Below, one piece after another: positions 25,458-33,792 of a stretch of DNA of 64,000 nucleotides. The stretch is from an uncultured Muribaculaceae bacterium (lineage in GTDB: Bacteria > Bacteroidota > Bacteroidia > Bacteroidales > Muribaculaceae). The notes below the pieces were generated by a model. The model worked only from the letters and a program-made list of their open reading frames with translations. It searched no databases and was not told the DNA's origin. The position numbers and the translations under genes are program-made. The DNA lies in NCBI GenBank assembly GCA_904501735.1, contig CAJGBY010000005.1:1-64000 (forward strand). The letters are read 5' to 3'. Within the stretch, counting starts at the first letter, position 1. Each line of letters starts with the position of its first letter.

Positions 25458-28400
25458 GTGAAAAAACAATTACATTTCTTTGCAACTGTGGTGGCATTAT
25501 TAATGCTAAGCACAAGTTTTATGGCAAATGCATCGAGTAAGCGTATAGCATCATTTGATACAAATGCTTCTGTTAAAGTATTGGGAGGTCATAAGTGGAA
25601 AAAGGAAGCTAAGACATTCCAAACTGTGAAAAATAACAAGATTGAAACTCGTGGCGTGACATTAGGTCCAACTCAAGGTTATGCCTTTTTGGAAGCAGCC
25701 GATGGTTCTCAATGGTATGTAACTCAAAACAATGAGATTGAGAATTATTACTATAAATCATCGGAGTTGTCTTTCTACAACAGCAAGGGCGAGCTACAAG
25801 GCTCTTTCTCGGTTACTCTTCCTGATACTGTGAGCTGTAATCAGATTATGGTGGGCGAACTGTTGACCAACAACCTATTCGACAAGAATAAGAGTTCTTA
25901 CGAATTGCCTGTCATCGCACACTTTATTCATTCTCCAGGTGTAACATCGTATGTTACTTACATCTATGATATCGCTACAGGTGAATTGAAGAACACTTAT
26001 AATGGTATCATGTCGGTGGTGCGTTATAGCACTGGATATAGCTATGAAGCTGTGGGTATATTGAGCTACACTGCGCAAGAAAATGGCGAAACAGTGTCAA
26101 AATATGAAATCTATAGTAAGCCAGGTTGGAATGCAACAAGTGCTCAGTTGAAGAAGACATTCTCAGTACCAAATAAGCTTGCTGAATACCAAGTGGGTGG
26201 CGTGTTGAATGTGTTTGAGATTGACAATAGCTTGTATTATGTGCTTTCTCAATATGAAAAGGAATATCTTGATCCGGCTTCTTATGAAGAGCCTTGGGAT
26301 ATGATTCCAACTGCCGACAACAACTTCGTATCAACAATCTACGATATGAACTTCAAGAAAGTGGGAACTGTTACAATCCCTGTAGAATCTACATCTAAGG
26401 TGCTTGTTCAATATGGTGTAGGATTGTTCGGTTATAAAGATCTTTCTAAGAATTTCTGGGATAATTCGGACAATTTGTCGCTTGTAGTTGCAACTACCAA
26501 CTTCGTGATTAATACCGAAGAAGAAGCAATTAGATTTGATGTGTACGATACTGAAGGCAATAAAGTGAAGACTATTGCTGAAAATGTGAACAACTGGATG
26601 AACATGTACGATATTCCAGGTGAATCGGCACAAATGGCATTCTTGTCGACCGATGGAACTACAATGTCGATGGTAAACATTCCTTCTTGCGAAACTGAAG
26701 TGGTTTTTGAAGCTGAAATCGACGGAACTATTATCTCAACTAATGTAGACCGTTATCCAGTGGGCGACAGCTATCAATATGTAATGGGACTTCCTGCTCC
26801 TGAAGTGGATAGCGAAGGCAATGTGTACCAACGCTATGCTTGGATTAACAGAAATGTAACTATCGACCGCATTGTGAAGTTTAATTTGGGTGATACCAAT
26901 GCTAACTGGACCCCACTTGTGATTGGTGAAGTGATGAATCCTTATTTGTTCGACACTGATAGCCAACGCGAATATATCTTCATCGCTAATCAACGCGAAA
27001 CAGCTACATCTTCTAATATGATTGACGAAGTGCGCATTGTGAAAGAAGATGGCACTATTGTTCGTATCTTCAAGGAAGAACCTAATGGAAAGGGCGATCT
27101 TGGTACTTGCTCTTTGTTTGGTGTACATGGTGACACTCCTACGCTATTTATCCCATTCTATAATTCAAGCAACGATGCTATCACTATTGAGTTGGAATTC
27201 CTTCCATTCGAAACAAAGAATATGGAGGGTGAGGGTACACAAGCTAACCCTTATTTGATTACAAATGCAAGCGATATGGCTATGATAGCTCGCAATCCTT
27301 CGGCTCACTACAAGGTGGCAAACGATTTTGATGCAGCCGACTTTGGTGCTTGGAAGTCAATTTCGGGCTTTACTGGCTCTTTCGATGGTGATAACCATGT
27401 GATTAGCAACCTTGGTCTTGATGGCGAAAAAGGCGTGGCTGGTTTGTTTGCAACTGCTGAAAGCGCTAATATTAAAAACTTTGTTCTTGACTCACCAAAA
27501 GTTACTTTGACAAATAACTCAACAACTGTAGGTTTTGTTGTAGGATCAGCTACAGCCGATACTATTAGCAATGTTCATGTAAAGAATGCAGTTCTAAGAG
27601 GTGCTAATACTCAAACTTATGTAGGTAGCATTGCTGGTGAAGCATTCTTCTACACTGAAATCTCGGGCTGTTCATCTACTGATATGATGATCGATGCAGC
27701 TTCTGCTTCGGTTGGTGGTATCGCTGGTAAGGTACAAACAAGCTCTAATGTGAGTGCTTGTGCAGTAACTGGTAGCATCGTAGGTGGTGTTGAAGTAGGT
27801 GGTATCGCTGGTTATGCTTCTGCTGGTTGTGTGTTTAGAGATTGTCGCGTCGACGCAACTATCACTGCCGACAACAATGTGGGTGGTATCGTAGGTAACG
27901 CTGAACGCGGAGGCATCTTTAATTGCATGGTAGAAGGTAGTCTAGTTGCTAAAAAGGCCGACATGAAGGGCTATGCTCGTCTTGGAGGTGTTGTAGGTAC
28001 ATTGGCTTCAGATTGGTCGGAAGAGGGTGAGGAAATTGATCGCATCATCGTGGGCAATGTGGTGAAGGTTGATTCTCTTGTAGCTCCTAACATGAATGGT
28101 GTGCATCGCATTGTGGGTTATTCTCGTTTCGAAGATGATACTGAAGCTAAGAAGGATGATCCAAAACTTGTTCCTGTTAAGGAAGCTGGTCTTGACAAAA
28201 ACTATGCAATGGGTATTAATGCTGTGGATAGCACAGTTGAAGCCGATGGTACAAGTACCGAAGGTGCCGACTTGGCCGACGCTGACTTTAATCAAGCATT
28301 CTTGGAAAGCATTGGCTTCAAGTTTGGCGATAACAAGGAAAATCCTTGGGTGTTCGTATCGGATGCAATGCCTTGCTTGTACTTCGAAAAGGCTAATTCA

Positions 28401-28628
28401 TCGGCTGTAGAATCGGTTGTTGCCGATAAGGTTAAAATCGCATTCGATGGTCAAAAACTTACAGTTTCGGGTGCTGCGACAGTGGAATTGTACAGCATTG
28501 CAGGTGTGAGAGTGGCTAAGAGCAATAGCGATGAGCTATCGGTAAATGGCGTGGCAACAGGTGTATATGTTGTAGTTGCTACCGATGCTAATGGCGCTAA
28601 GACAGCTGCTAAGATTGTGGTGAAATAA
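25458..28628 (+). CDS. Large exported GLUG-motif protein with type IX-like C-terminal domain
   Basis: 1056 aa from a GTG start; signal peptide about residues 1-26. Residues about 30-580 form an unrecognised beta-rich region with WD/propeller-like spacing. From about 590 there is a GEGTQANPYLI entry motif and GLUG-type repeats (for example VGGIAGYASAGCVF, VGGIVGNAERGGIF) to about 840, as in adhesin-like beta-helix proteins. The last 75 residues match a sorting domain (VELYSIAGVRVAKS ... AAKIVVK). Probably surface-attached; ligand unknown. Own promoter and terminator. Confidence 0.8.
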   Translation: MKKQLHFFATVVALLMLSTSFMANASSKRIASFDTNASVKVLGGHKWKKEAKTFQTVKNNKIETRGVTLGPTQGYAFLEAADGSQWYVTQNNEIENYYYKSSELSFYNSKGELQGSFSVTLPDTVSCNQIMVGELLTNNLFDKNKSSYELPVIAHFIHSPGVTSYVTYIYDIATGELKNTYNGIMSVVRYSTGYSYEAVGILSYTAQENGETVSKYEIYSKPGWNATSAQLKKTFSVPNKLAEYQVGGVLNVFEIDNSLYYVLSQYEKEYLDPASYEEPWDMIPTADNNFVSTIYDMNFKKVGTVTIPVESTSKVLVQYGVGLFGYKDLSKNFWDNSDNLSLVVATTNFVINTEEEAIRFDVYDTEGNKVKTIAENVNNWMNMYDIPGESAQMAFLSTDGTTMSMVNIPSCETEVVFEAEIDGTIISTNVDRYPVGDSYQYVMGLPAPEVDSEGNVYQRYAWINRNVTIDRIVKFNLGDTNANWTPLVIGEVMNPYLFDTDSQREYIFIANQRETATSSNMIDEVRIVKEDGTIVRIFKEEPNGKGDLGTCSLFGVHGDTPTLFIPFYNSSNDAITIELEFLPFETKNMEGEGTQANPYLITNASDMAMIARNPSAHYKVANDFDAADFGAWKSISGFTGSFDGDNHVISNLGLDGEKGVAGLFATAESANIKNFVLDSPKVTLTNNSTTVGFVVGSATADTISNVHVKNAVLRGANTQTYVGSIAGEAFFYTEISGCSSTDMMIDAASASVGGIAGKVQTSSNVSACAVTGSIVGGVEVGGIAGYASAGCVFRDCRVDATITADNNVGGIVGNAERGGIFNCMVEGSLVAKKADMKGYARLGGVVGTLASDWSEEGEEIDRIIVGNVVKVDSLVAPNMNGVHRIVGYSRFEDDTEAKKDDPKLVPVKEAGLDKNYAMGINAVDSTVEADGTSTEGADLADADFNQAFLESIGFKFGDNKENPWVFVSDAMPCLYFEKANSSAVESVVADKVKIAFDGQKLTVSGAATVELYSIAGVRVAKSNSDELSVNGVATGVYVVVATDANGAKTAAKIVVK

Positions 28629-28653
28629 GCAAATAATTGCGATTATATACGAC

Positions 28654-28686
28654 GAACGGACTGCTTCATGGTGAGGCGGTCCGTTC
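28654..28686 (+). terminator. Terminator after GLUG protein gene
   Basis: Stem GAACGGAC / GTCCGTTC with further pairing inside, followed by a run of five T. Can also serve the convergent gene at 28705. Confidence 0.75.
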
Positions 28687-28704
28687 TGTTTTTATTAAGT
28701 AGAG

Positions 28705-29067
28705 CTAAGAGATATAGTCTTGTCGAGGCATGTTTTGCACGATACGGTGCACCGTAGGTTTGATTGTGCTGCGTTTTGCGCCCGATAGAGCGCTTATCTC
28801 GTCAATGGAGTACCCTTTTATGTATAGAGTGAATATCACGCGTCTATGGGGCTGCATTGCGTTGTAGGACTTGTGCAGATGATCCAGTTTGACTATTGAA
28901 TTGCGTCGAGGAGTTGCTACAATTGCTAAACGATTTTTTAATTGAGCAACTTTGGAGGCGATACAAGAAATTGCGCTGTGGCAATGCCCAACAAAAGATT
29001 CTATGCACTCGCTAAACTTTGCGACTACATTGTTCCGATTCAAGGAATGGTGTGTAAAACTTTCCAT
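28705..29067 (-). CDS. Orphan sigma-70 region 4-like helix-turn-helix protein
   Basis: 120 aa. The C-terminal half (about 68-112) reads like a sigma-factor region 4: MQPHRRVIFTLYIKGYSIDE then ISALSGAKRSTIKPTVHRI. There is no recognisable sigma region 2, so it is either a stand-alone DNA-binding protein or the remains of an ECF sigma factor. The N-terminal half (many His/Ser/Cys) is not recognised. No clear TAnnTTTG box was found upstream. It borders the AT-rich block and could regulate it, but this is only positional. Confidence 0.6.
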   Translation of the reverse strand: MESFTHHSLNRNNVVAKFSECIESFVGHCHSAISCIASKVAQLKNRLAIVATPRRNSIVKLDHLHKSYNAMQPHRRVIFTLYIKGYSIDEISALSGAKRSTIKPTVHRIVQNMPRQDYIS

Positions 29068-29187
29068 TGTGTAGTGTTTTATGGATATACTCTAATCGTA
29101 ATACATATAACACAAAACACACCAAAAGTTTCGCTATGAAGTCAAATAAATTTCAAAATTTCGATTTCTTAACCCAAGAAAGGCTCA

Positions 29188-30282
29188 TTACCAGCTAAAA
29201 CATATTCCCGATCGAGGTAAAATAGATTCTTTAGCCTTGAAACAGAAATAATTTATACCTGATTCCAATTGGTATTTATCCTTTGCGATAGGTAGGAAGG
29301 TCATGGTCTTTACTTGGCTTGGATTAATTCCTGTTGAGCCGTCAATAGTAATTCTAAATAGTTCAGTATTGGTATCGGATGTAACTAATGTTGGATTTGC
29401 AAAAACACAGTAGAATGTATCTGATTCAGGATAGTTATAAGTGCATTTAATTTTACCTTTGTAACCAGTATATTTCTCCATATGTTCAGCTGATTTAATA
29501 TCTTCTTTTGGAACTATAGCCGATAAAGTAAAATATTTATAATCAACAGGATATTTTAAAGTAATATTTTGAACTGATATTGATTTGTTGTTAATAAATA
29601 ACTCGAATTTAAAAGAAGCTTTAATATTGTTTAATATTTCATTCTTTTTTTGTGTATCATCAAGGTTTGTATTCTTTAAGATGTTTAAAATTGTATCTCT
29701 TAATGTCGTATCTTTTAATTCTTCTCTAAAAAAGAAAGAATTGTTATTTAGTTGTTTATCTAATTCATTTTCTGATAATATAAAGCAACATGTCATCTCA
29801 ATAGGTTGGGTTGATTGATCCTTAAGGAATAGGCGATGATAGGAGAGTTCTTGAGTTATCTGTTTTTGGAAAATAGTTACATTATAGTTGAAATCTTTTT
29901 GAATTACATCAAAACAGTTATGTATAAAGTTAGAACAAGTGTCGGCTAATGCAGTATTATACCATTTAAGACAATTTCTAAAAACTTGGTCAATAGCCTC
30001 TTTCTTGTAGAAGTTCTGAATAAGTCCAACATCTTCAACTTTTAAAACATTTAGCGAGTTTTCAAGTATTTTTTCATTAATTATTTCATCAACATCCTTC
30101 TGTAATGATAAATAATTAGCGATTCGTATTCCGAGATAAGTAAGAAGAGCCAATATAATTGTCTCAAGAAGACCTTGAATGAGGTTGTTTTCTACATTTA
30201 TTAAGCTAATAGCTATTGCAAATAGGCATACAGATATAAGAATCCAATTTTTTTTGAGTTGTGTTATGGTATTTGTTATCAT
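29188..30282 (-). CDS. Membrane-anchored protein of unknown function (AT-rich operon, gene 3)
   Basis: 364 aa from the ATG at 30282, 19 nt after the VanX-like stop; a TTG 30 nt upstream is less likely. Two N-terminal transmembrane segments (WILISVCLFAIAISLI and LIQGLLETIILALLTYLGI), then a long hydrophilic domain beginning with a charged helical stretch and a beta-rich C-terminal half. I recognise no family. Codon use is strongly AT-rich (TTA, AAT, AAA), unlike the housekeeping genes around. Last gene of a three-gene operon with the abortive-infection-like and VanX-like genes. Confidence 0.75.
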   Translation of the reverse strand: MITNTITQLKKNWILISVCLFAIAISLINVENNLIQGLLETIILALLTYLGIRIANYLSLQKDVDEIINEKILENSLNVLKVEDVGLIQNFYKKEAIDQVFRNCLKWYNTALADTCSNFIHNCFDVIQKDFNYNVTIFQKQITQELSYHRLFLKDQSTQPIEMTCCFILSENELDKQLNNNSFFFREELKDTTLRDTILNILKNTNLDDTQKKNEILNNIKASFKFELFINNKSISVQNITLKYPVDYKYFTLSAIVPKEDIKSAEHMEKYTGYKGKIKCTYNYPESDTFYCVFANPTLVTSDTNTELFRITIDGSTGINPSQVKTMTFLPIAKDKYQLESGINYFCFKAKESILPRSGICFSW

Positions 30283-30301
30283 AATTAATGTATATCTAAA
30301 G

Positions 30302-30919
30302 TTAGTAATCAAGTAATTTGAATTTGAGTTTGTCTTCTTCCTTTTGGTGATATTGGTAGTGCCACCATTCGTAAGGATAAGGAAATAAATTATGATTTTT
30401 CATTAACTGATAAAGGAATAATCTGTTAGAATACTCCTCTTGAGTTAATAGACCTTTCTCTAAGAGCTGTTCTTCGTTGCCTACATGAGCGGTATCCTCG
30501 AAAGAGTCGTAATCAGTACCCATAGGAAGAAGTTCTCCTTTTGAGTTTACTATTGATAAATCAACTGCCATACCATAATTGTGAAATCCTCCTGCATATT
30601 CGCCATAAGGATTAGCAACATAACATTCCTTGTTAGTGCCTTTTACAATATCATACATCTTTTTTTGAATGCTGATAGGGCGTGCAGCATCAAAAATAAC
30701 TAATGAATAATCGGGATGCAGTTGCTTAAGCTCTAATTGAGCGTCGGATAAAGCATAAGCTAATTCAGGAACGCAAAAAGCCCCATTGCAATCCTCATAA
30801 AGGATTTCACCAGTAAAATTATTTGTAGTTGCGTAGCGAATATCTAATTTAATAGACGGGCAAATATCTAAGATATTAACCAGTCCCATATCATGATAGA
30901 ATTCTTCAATTTTTCTCAT
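30302..30919 (-). CDS. VanX/DdpX-like D-Ala-D-Ala dipeptidase without signal peptide
   Basis: 205 aa, almost the same length as VanX (202). Zinc ligands and catalytic residues are all in place: H113 and D120 in FHNYGMAVDLS, E184 and H187 in EWWHYQ, and the Arg of DAARP (R80). The enzyme class hydrolyses the D-Ala-D-Ala dipeptide. No signal peptide is visible, so it is predicted cytoplasmic, where it would compete with peptidoglycan precursor synthesis. Its ATG lies inside the end of the upstream abortive-infection-like gene when that gene's frameshift is corrected. No vanH/vanA-like ligase accompanies it. Confidence 0.88.
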   Translation of the reverse strand: MRKIEEFYHDMGLVNILDICPSIKLDIRYATTNNFTGEILYEDCNGAFCVPELAYALSDAQLELKQLHPDYSLVIFDAARPISIQKKMYDIVKGTNKECYVANPYGEYAGGFHNYGMAVDLSIVNSKGELLPMGTDYDSFEDTAHVGNEEQLLEKGLLTQEEYSNRLFLYQLMKNHNLFPYPYEWWHYQYHQKEEDKLKFKLLDY

Positions 30920-31992
30920 AACAAATATAGAGTTTAGGCAAATCAGATTTTTCTATAAGCTTTGTTACAAATGTTTCACTAAGTTCTATTTTTTCGTTTT
31001 CTTTGGAATGAACAAATGCGTATAAGAACCCCAATTCGCTGTTGGTTAACATTGATTCTATTATTCTAATGAAATTGTCTTCTTGGATAAATTTATCTGA
31101 GATTTTTTTGTTTTGTTCAATGAAAATTGCAATATTTCGTAGCGATTTAATAATAGGTATGTAATAAAATCTAACACCATAAAAACCAATGGATAGTTTT
31201 ACCCTCTAAAACATATCTTGCGTAGTTTGTGAATAATGTATATGTTTGGGCAAGATAATTTAATTCTCGTACTTTAGCAGGTTCTCTAGTGGAATTGACT
31301 GAAGAAAGATCCTCTCTGTAATGGATTATTTGTTCTTTCATGTAATTATAATCTACGATTGACAAGATATCTTTATAGTGATTATAAATCATATCATTTT
31401 CAGAACCGTCATTATCGGAAGTAATACCATTAATCACAAATGACATGGCGATAGATGAAATATCAGAAGGGCTCATAGGTGAAGATGTGTTCATATTTAT
31501 AAATCCCTTGCGAGAGAATAATTCGAAAAGCATTTTGTATTCATAAAACAAGAAATTAAACACCTTACTGCCTTTTCCGATATTAGGAATTTCAAAAAGT
31601 TGAACACGAGATTCATATCGATTTAATAAAATATTGAATCGATTTTCAAGTCGTTCAGTTTTAATATCATTTCCTTGTTTAGAATTTATGAGAGCCTGAA
31701 TAGCAAAAATCAAAATAGTGAAAAGACAACTTGCCATAGCTATCCACATACTCCACCAGGCTATCTTTATGCTTTTGAAATCAGCAAAATTTCCTATGTT
31801 GTTTGTGCTACTATTAGATAAATCTATACGCTCATCAATGATTCTCTCTAATGTACCAATCTGATCAAGGAAGGGAAGTTGAGAGATAGAAATGCTGTCG
31901 GTGTTTGGCGTATTTTCGGTAGCTAAAATATCTTGACTGAAACAAGCTGATGCTATGGTAATAAGGAAAATAATAATAATTCGGAGTTTCAT
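30906..31992 (-). pseudogene. Putative phage abortive infection protein (putAbiC-like), apparent frameshift
   Basis: The first frame gives 273 aa ending prematurely at 31171. Dropping one T in the T5 run at 31181-31185 continues an AT-rich frame for 91 more codons to a stop at 30906, giving a 361-aa protein. It has a signal-like N-terminal helix (about 4-18), a second membrane helix (about 83-107), then LENRFNILLNRYESRVQL (about 115-132), and in the restored part RFYYIPIIKSLRNIAIFIEQ and MLTNSELGFLYAFVH. This order (helices, long helical domain, late TNSEL-type motif) resembles the putative phage abortive infection family PF16872. The frameshift may be a sequencing error, phase variation, or true inactivation. 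Confidence 0.6.
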
Positions 31993-31995
31993 GAT

Positions 31996-32021
31996 TTTGC
32001 CTAAATAATAGTTTAGGCAAA
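31996..32021. repeat. 10-bp inverted repeat over the promoter/leader of the AT-rich operon
   Basis: TTTGCCTAAA and TTTAGGCAAA, perfect complements separated by 6 nt (TAATAG). It starts 3 nt before the ATG (31992) and overlaps the -7 box at 32018-32025, so it could be a repressor operator or a leader hairpin. Confidence 0.75.
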
Positions 32022-32025
32022 TGTA
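32018..32025 (-). promoter_or_regulatory. -7 promoter box of AT-rich operon
   Basis: TACATTTG on the minus strand, 25 nt before the ATG at 31992, overlapping one arm of the inverted repeat. Confidence 0.6.
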
Positions 32026-32070
32026 CTAAAACTTTCTATTGTATCAAAAAAGATTGTAATTAATTCTTGG

Positions 32071-32976
32071 TTAGATATGTAGAAACTCAAGTTTTGCTTC
32101 GTGGGGGGTGATGTTGAGGGTGGCGGTGGCGCCTTCGATGACAGGGAGGTTGCCGTCGATGTGTCCTATTGGGAAATCGAAGCACACTGGGTAGTCATAG
32201 GGTTCAATCATGCGGCGTATCATTCCGTACATAGTGTCGCCGTTGGCATCAGGTTCGCGATAGTCGGTGAATTGCCCCACAATGAGCCCTTTAAGTCGTT
32301 GTAGCACCCCACTAAGTCGCAGATTATAGAGTATGCGCTCCACTTTGTAGATAGGTTCGGCGATGTCCTCTATAAACAGGATTTTATCGGGAAGAAGTAG
32401 GTCGTATTCAGTGCCGATAAGTCCACTCAGAACAGCAAGGTTACCACCAACAATTTCGCCAGTTACTGAGCCCATGCGGTTAAATGGGTGTGAAGGAGTG
32501 GTGTAAGATGGTAGTTGGCCTGTGAGAATGTTGCGCAATGCTTTGTTGCAATGATTATCGGTGCCGAATAGTGCAAGTTGCTTAGCCATAGAGCTATGGA
32601 TGCTTGCAATGCCTGCGCGGTGGCACATAGCATGCAGTGCAGAGATATCGCTGAAGCCGATAATCCACTTTGGGTGGGTTTTAATTTCGTTGGGAGAGAT
32701 GAAATCGGTGAGGTGGATGGTTCCGTAACCACCTCTACCACAAAGGATTGCTTTTATCTCGGGGTCGAAAATTGCTTGTCGGAGGTCGTTGAGGCGTTCT
32801 TCGACCGTTCCGCTGTAATATCCCACGCTATTGCGACAATGCTCACTTGGCACTGGCGTAAACCCCCATTGTTCAAGCACATAGCCAGCCCCGTCGATAA
32901 ATTCGGGCTTGACGGCGCTGGCTGGCGATACAATCGCTACCTTGTCGCCGGGTTGTAAAAATGGAGGGGTAAACAT
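32071..32976 (-). CDS. LD-carboxypeptidase / MccF-like serine peptidase (S66)
   Basis: 301 aa, usual length. Nucleophile Ser in GFSDIS (S109), oxyanion-loop GRGGYG (80-85), the later Glu segment LFIEDIAEPIYKVER, and the His segment FPIGHIDGN. S66 enzymes remove the terminal D-Ala from L,D-tetrapeptides during peptidoglycan recycling (LdcA) or cleave microcin C7-like amides (MccF). Peptidoglycan recycling is the default reading. It is the last gene of the glycosyltransferase-radical SAM-S66 series and lies upstream of the AT-rich block. Confidence 0.9.
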   Translation of the reverse strand: MFTPPFLQPGDKVAIVSPASAVKPEFIDGAGYVLEQWGFTPVPSEHCRNSVGYYSGTVEERLNDLRQAIFDPEIKAILCGRGGYGTIHLTDFISPNEIKTHPKWIIGFSDISALHAMCHRAGIASIHSSMAKQLALFGTDNHCNKALRNILTGQLPSYTTPSHPFNRMGSVTGEIVGGNLAVLSGLIGTEYDLLLPDKILFIEDIAEPIYKVERILYNLRLSGVLQRLKGLIVGQFTDYREPDANGDTMYGMIRRMIEPYDYPVCFDFPIGHIDGNLPVIEGATATLNITPHEAKLEFLHI

Positions 32977-33001
32977 GGGGTCAAAAATTAAAAAGCGACA
33001 A

Positions 33002-33778
33002 TCAACTTACAACAACTTTGATGCCTGCAGCCTCGATGCGTTTTCCGATAGCTTCGAGTTCGTCCTTTTCCACTTTAGTGAGAGTTTCGACAGGTGTTTT
33101 GCGGTCGATAGAATAAATCATCACTTCTTGAGGAGCGATTTCCTTGTAGGCAGCAATAAGAGCATTGATTTCGGCATCGGTAGTGTTGTCGATTTTCACG
33201 CCATTGTGTTCGCCACGCAAGAACATAGTTTGCACGATACACTTGCCATTGAATTGCTTCAAGTGAGCAATAATACCTTCAGGAATCACATCTTTCGATG
33301 TAGGTTGATTGATAGCTCTAAGAGTTGGCGAGAAAGCCGAGTCAAGTTTGAGAATGTTATTATCCACTTTTTTGAGTGCTTCCACCACAGAGTCTTTCTT
33401 TAGCATAGTGCTATTGCTCAATACGCTCACTTTCGCATTAGGGAAGAAGCGGTCGCGCAGTTTCATTACATCGAGCACGATGTCTTTGAATTGAGGATGC
33501 AGAGTAGGCTCACCATTGCCTGAGAAAGTGATTACATCGAGCGATTCGCCTGCTTCGGTCATAGCCTTAAGCTTGCGATTGAGGGCTTTTTTCACTGTTT
33601 CGCGCGAAGGAATACCACTTTTGCCAGCGCCTTGAGCGTTGAGACCAGCTTCGCAGTACACGCAGTCGAAAGAGCATATTTTGCCATCGTTAGGCATAAG
33701 GTTTACGCCGAGCGACACACCAAGTCGGCGGCTATGAATAGGTCCAAATATCGTTTCGTGAAATAAAACAGTCTGCAT
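33002..33778 (-). CDS. Radical SAM protein
   Basis: 258 aa. The [4Fe-4S]/SAM motif CSFDCVYC has cysteines at 35, 39 and 42; SFSG-like ITFSGNGEPTLHP follows at about 83-95. It resembles short Bacteroidota radical SAM proteins of unassigned substrate that begin with an FGPIHSRRLGVSLGVNLMP segment. No SPASM-type C-terminal cysteine cluster is seen. It lies 14 nt from the glycosyltransferase gene and 25 nt from the S66 peptidase gene, so co-transcription is likely, but a shared pathway is not established. Confidence 0.88.
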   Translation of the reverse strand: MQTVLFHETIFGPIHSRRLGVSLGVNLMPNDGKICSFDCVYCEAGLNAQGAGKSGIPSRETVKKALNRKLKAMTEAGESLDVITFSGNGEPTLHPQFKDIVLDVMKLRDRFFPNAKVSVLSNSTMLKKDSVVEALKKVDNNILKLDSAFSPTLRAINQPTSKDVIPEGIIAHLKQFNGKCIVQTMFLRGEHNGVKIDNTTDAEINALIAAYKEIAPQEVMIYSIDRKTPVETLTKVEKDELEAIGKRIEAAGIKVVVS

Positions 33779-33792
33779 AATGATTGAGATAG

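Noticed and set aside
30302..30919. VanX-like gene as part of a vancomycin-resistance operon
   Set aside because: No D-Ala-D-Lac ligase, dehydrogenase or VanRS-like genes lie nearby; neighbours are abortive-infection-like and unknown membrane genes.
30932..32021. TTTAGGCAAA-type sequence recurring at about 30935, 32012 and 39255 as a shared operator
   Set aside because: Only the copy at 31996-32021 is part of an inverted repeat; the one at 30935 is coding and the other follows a stop codon without a promoter, so chance is likely.
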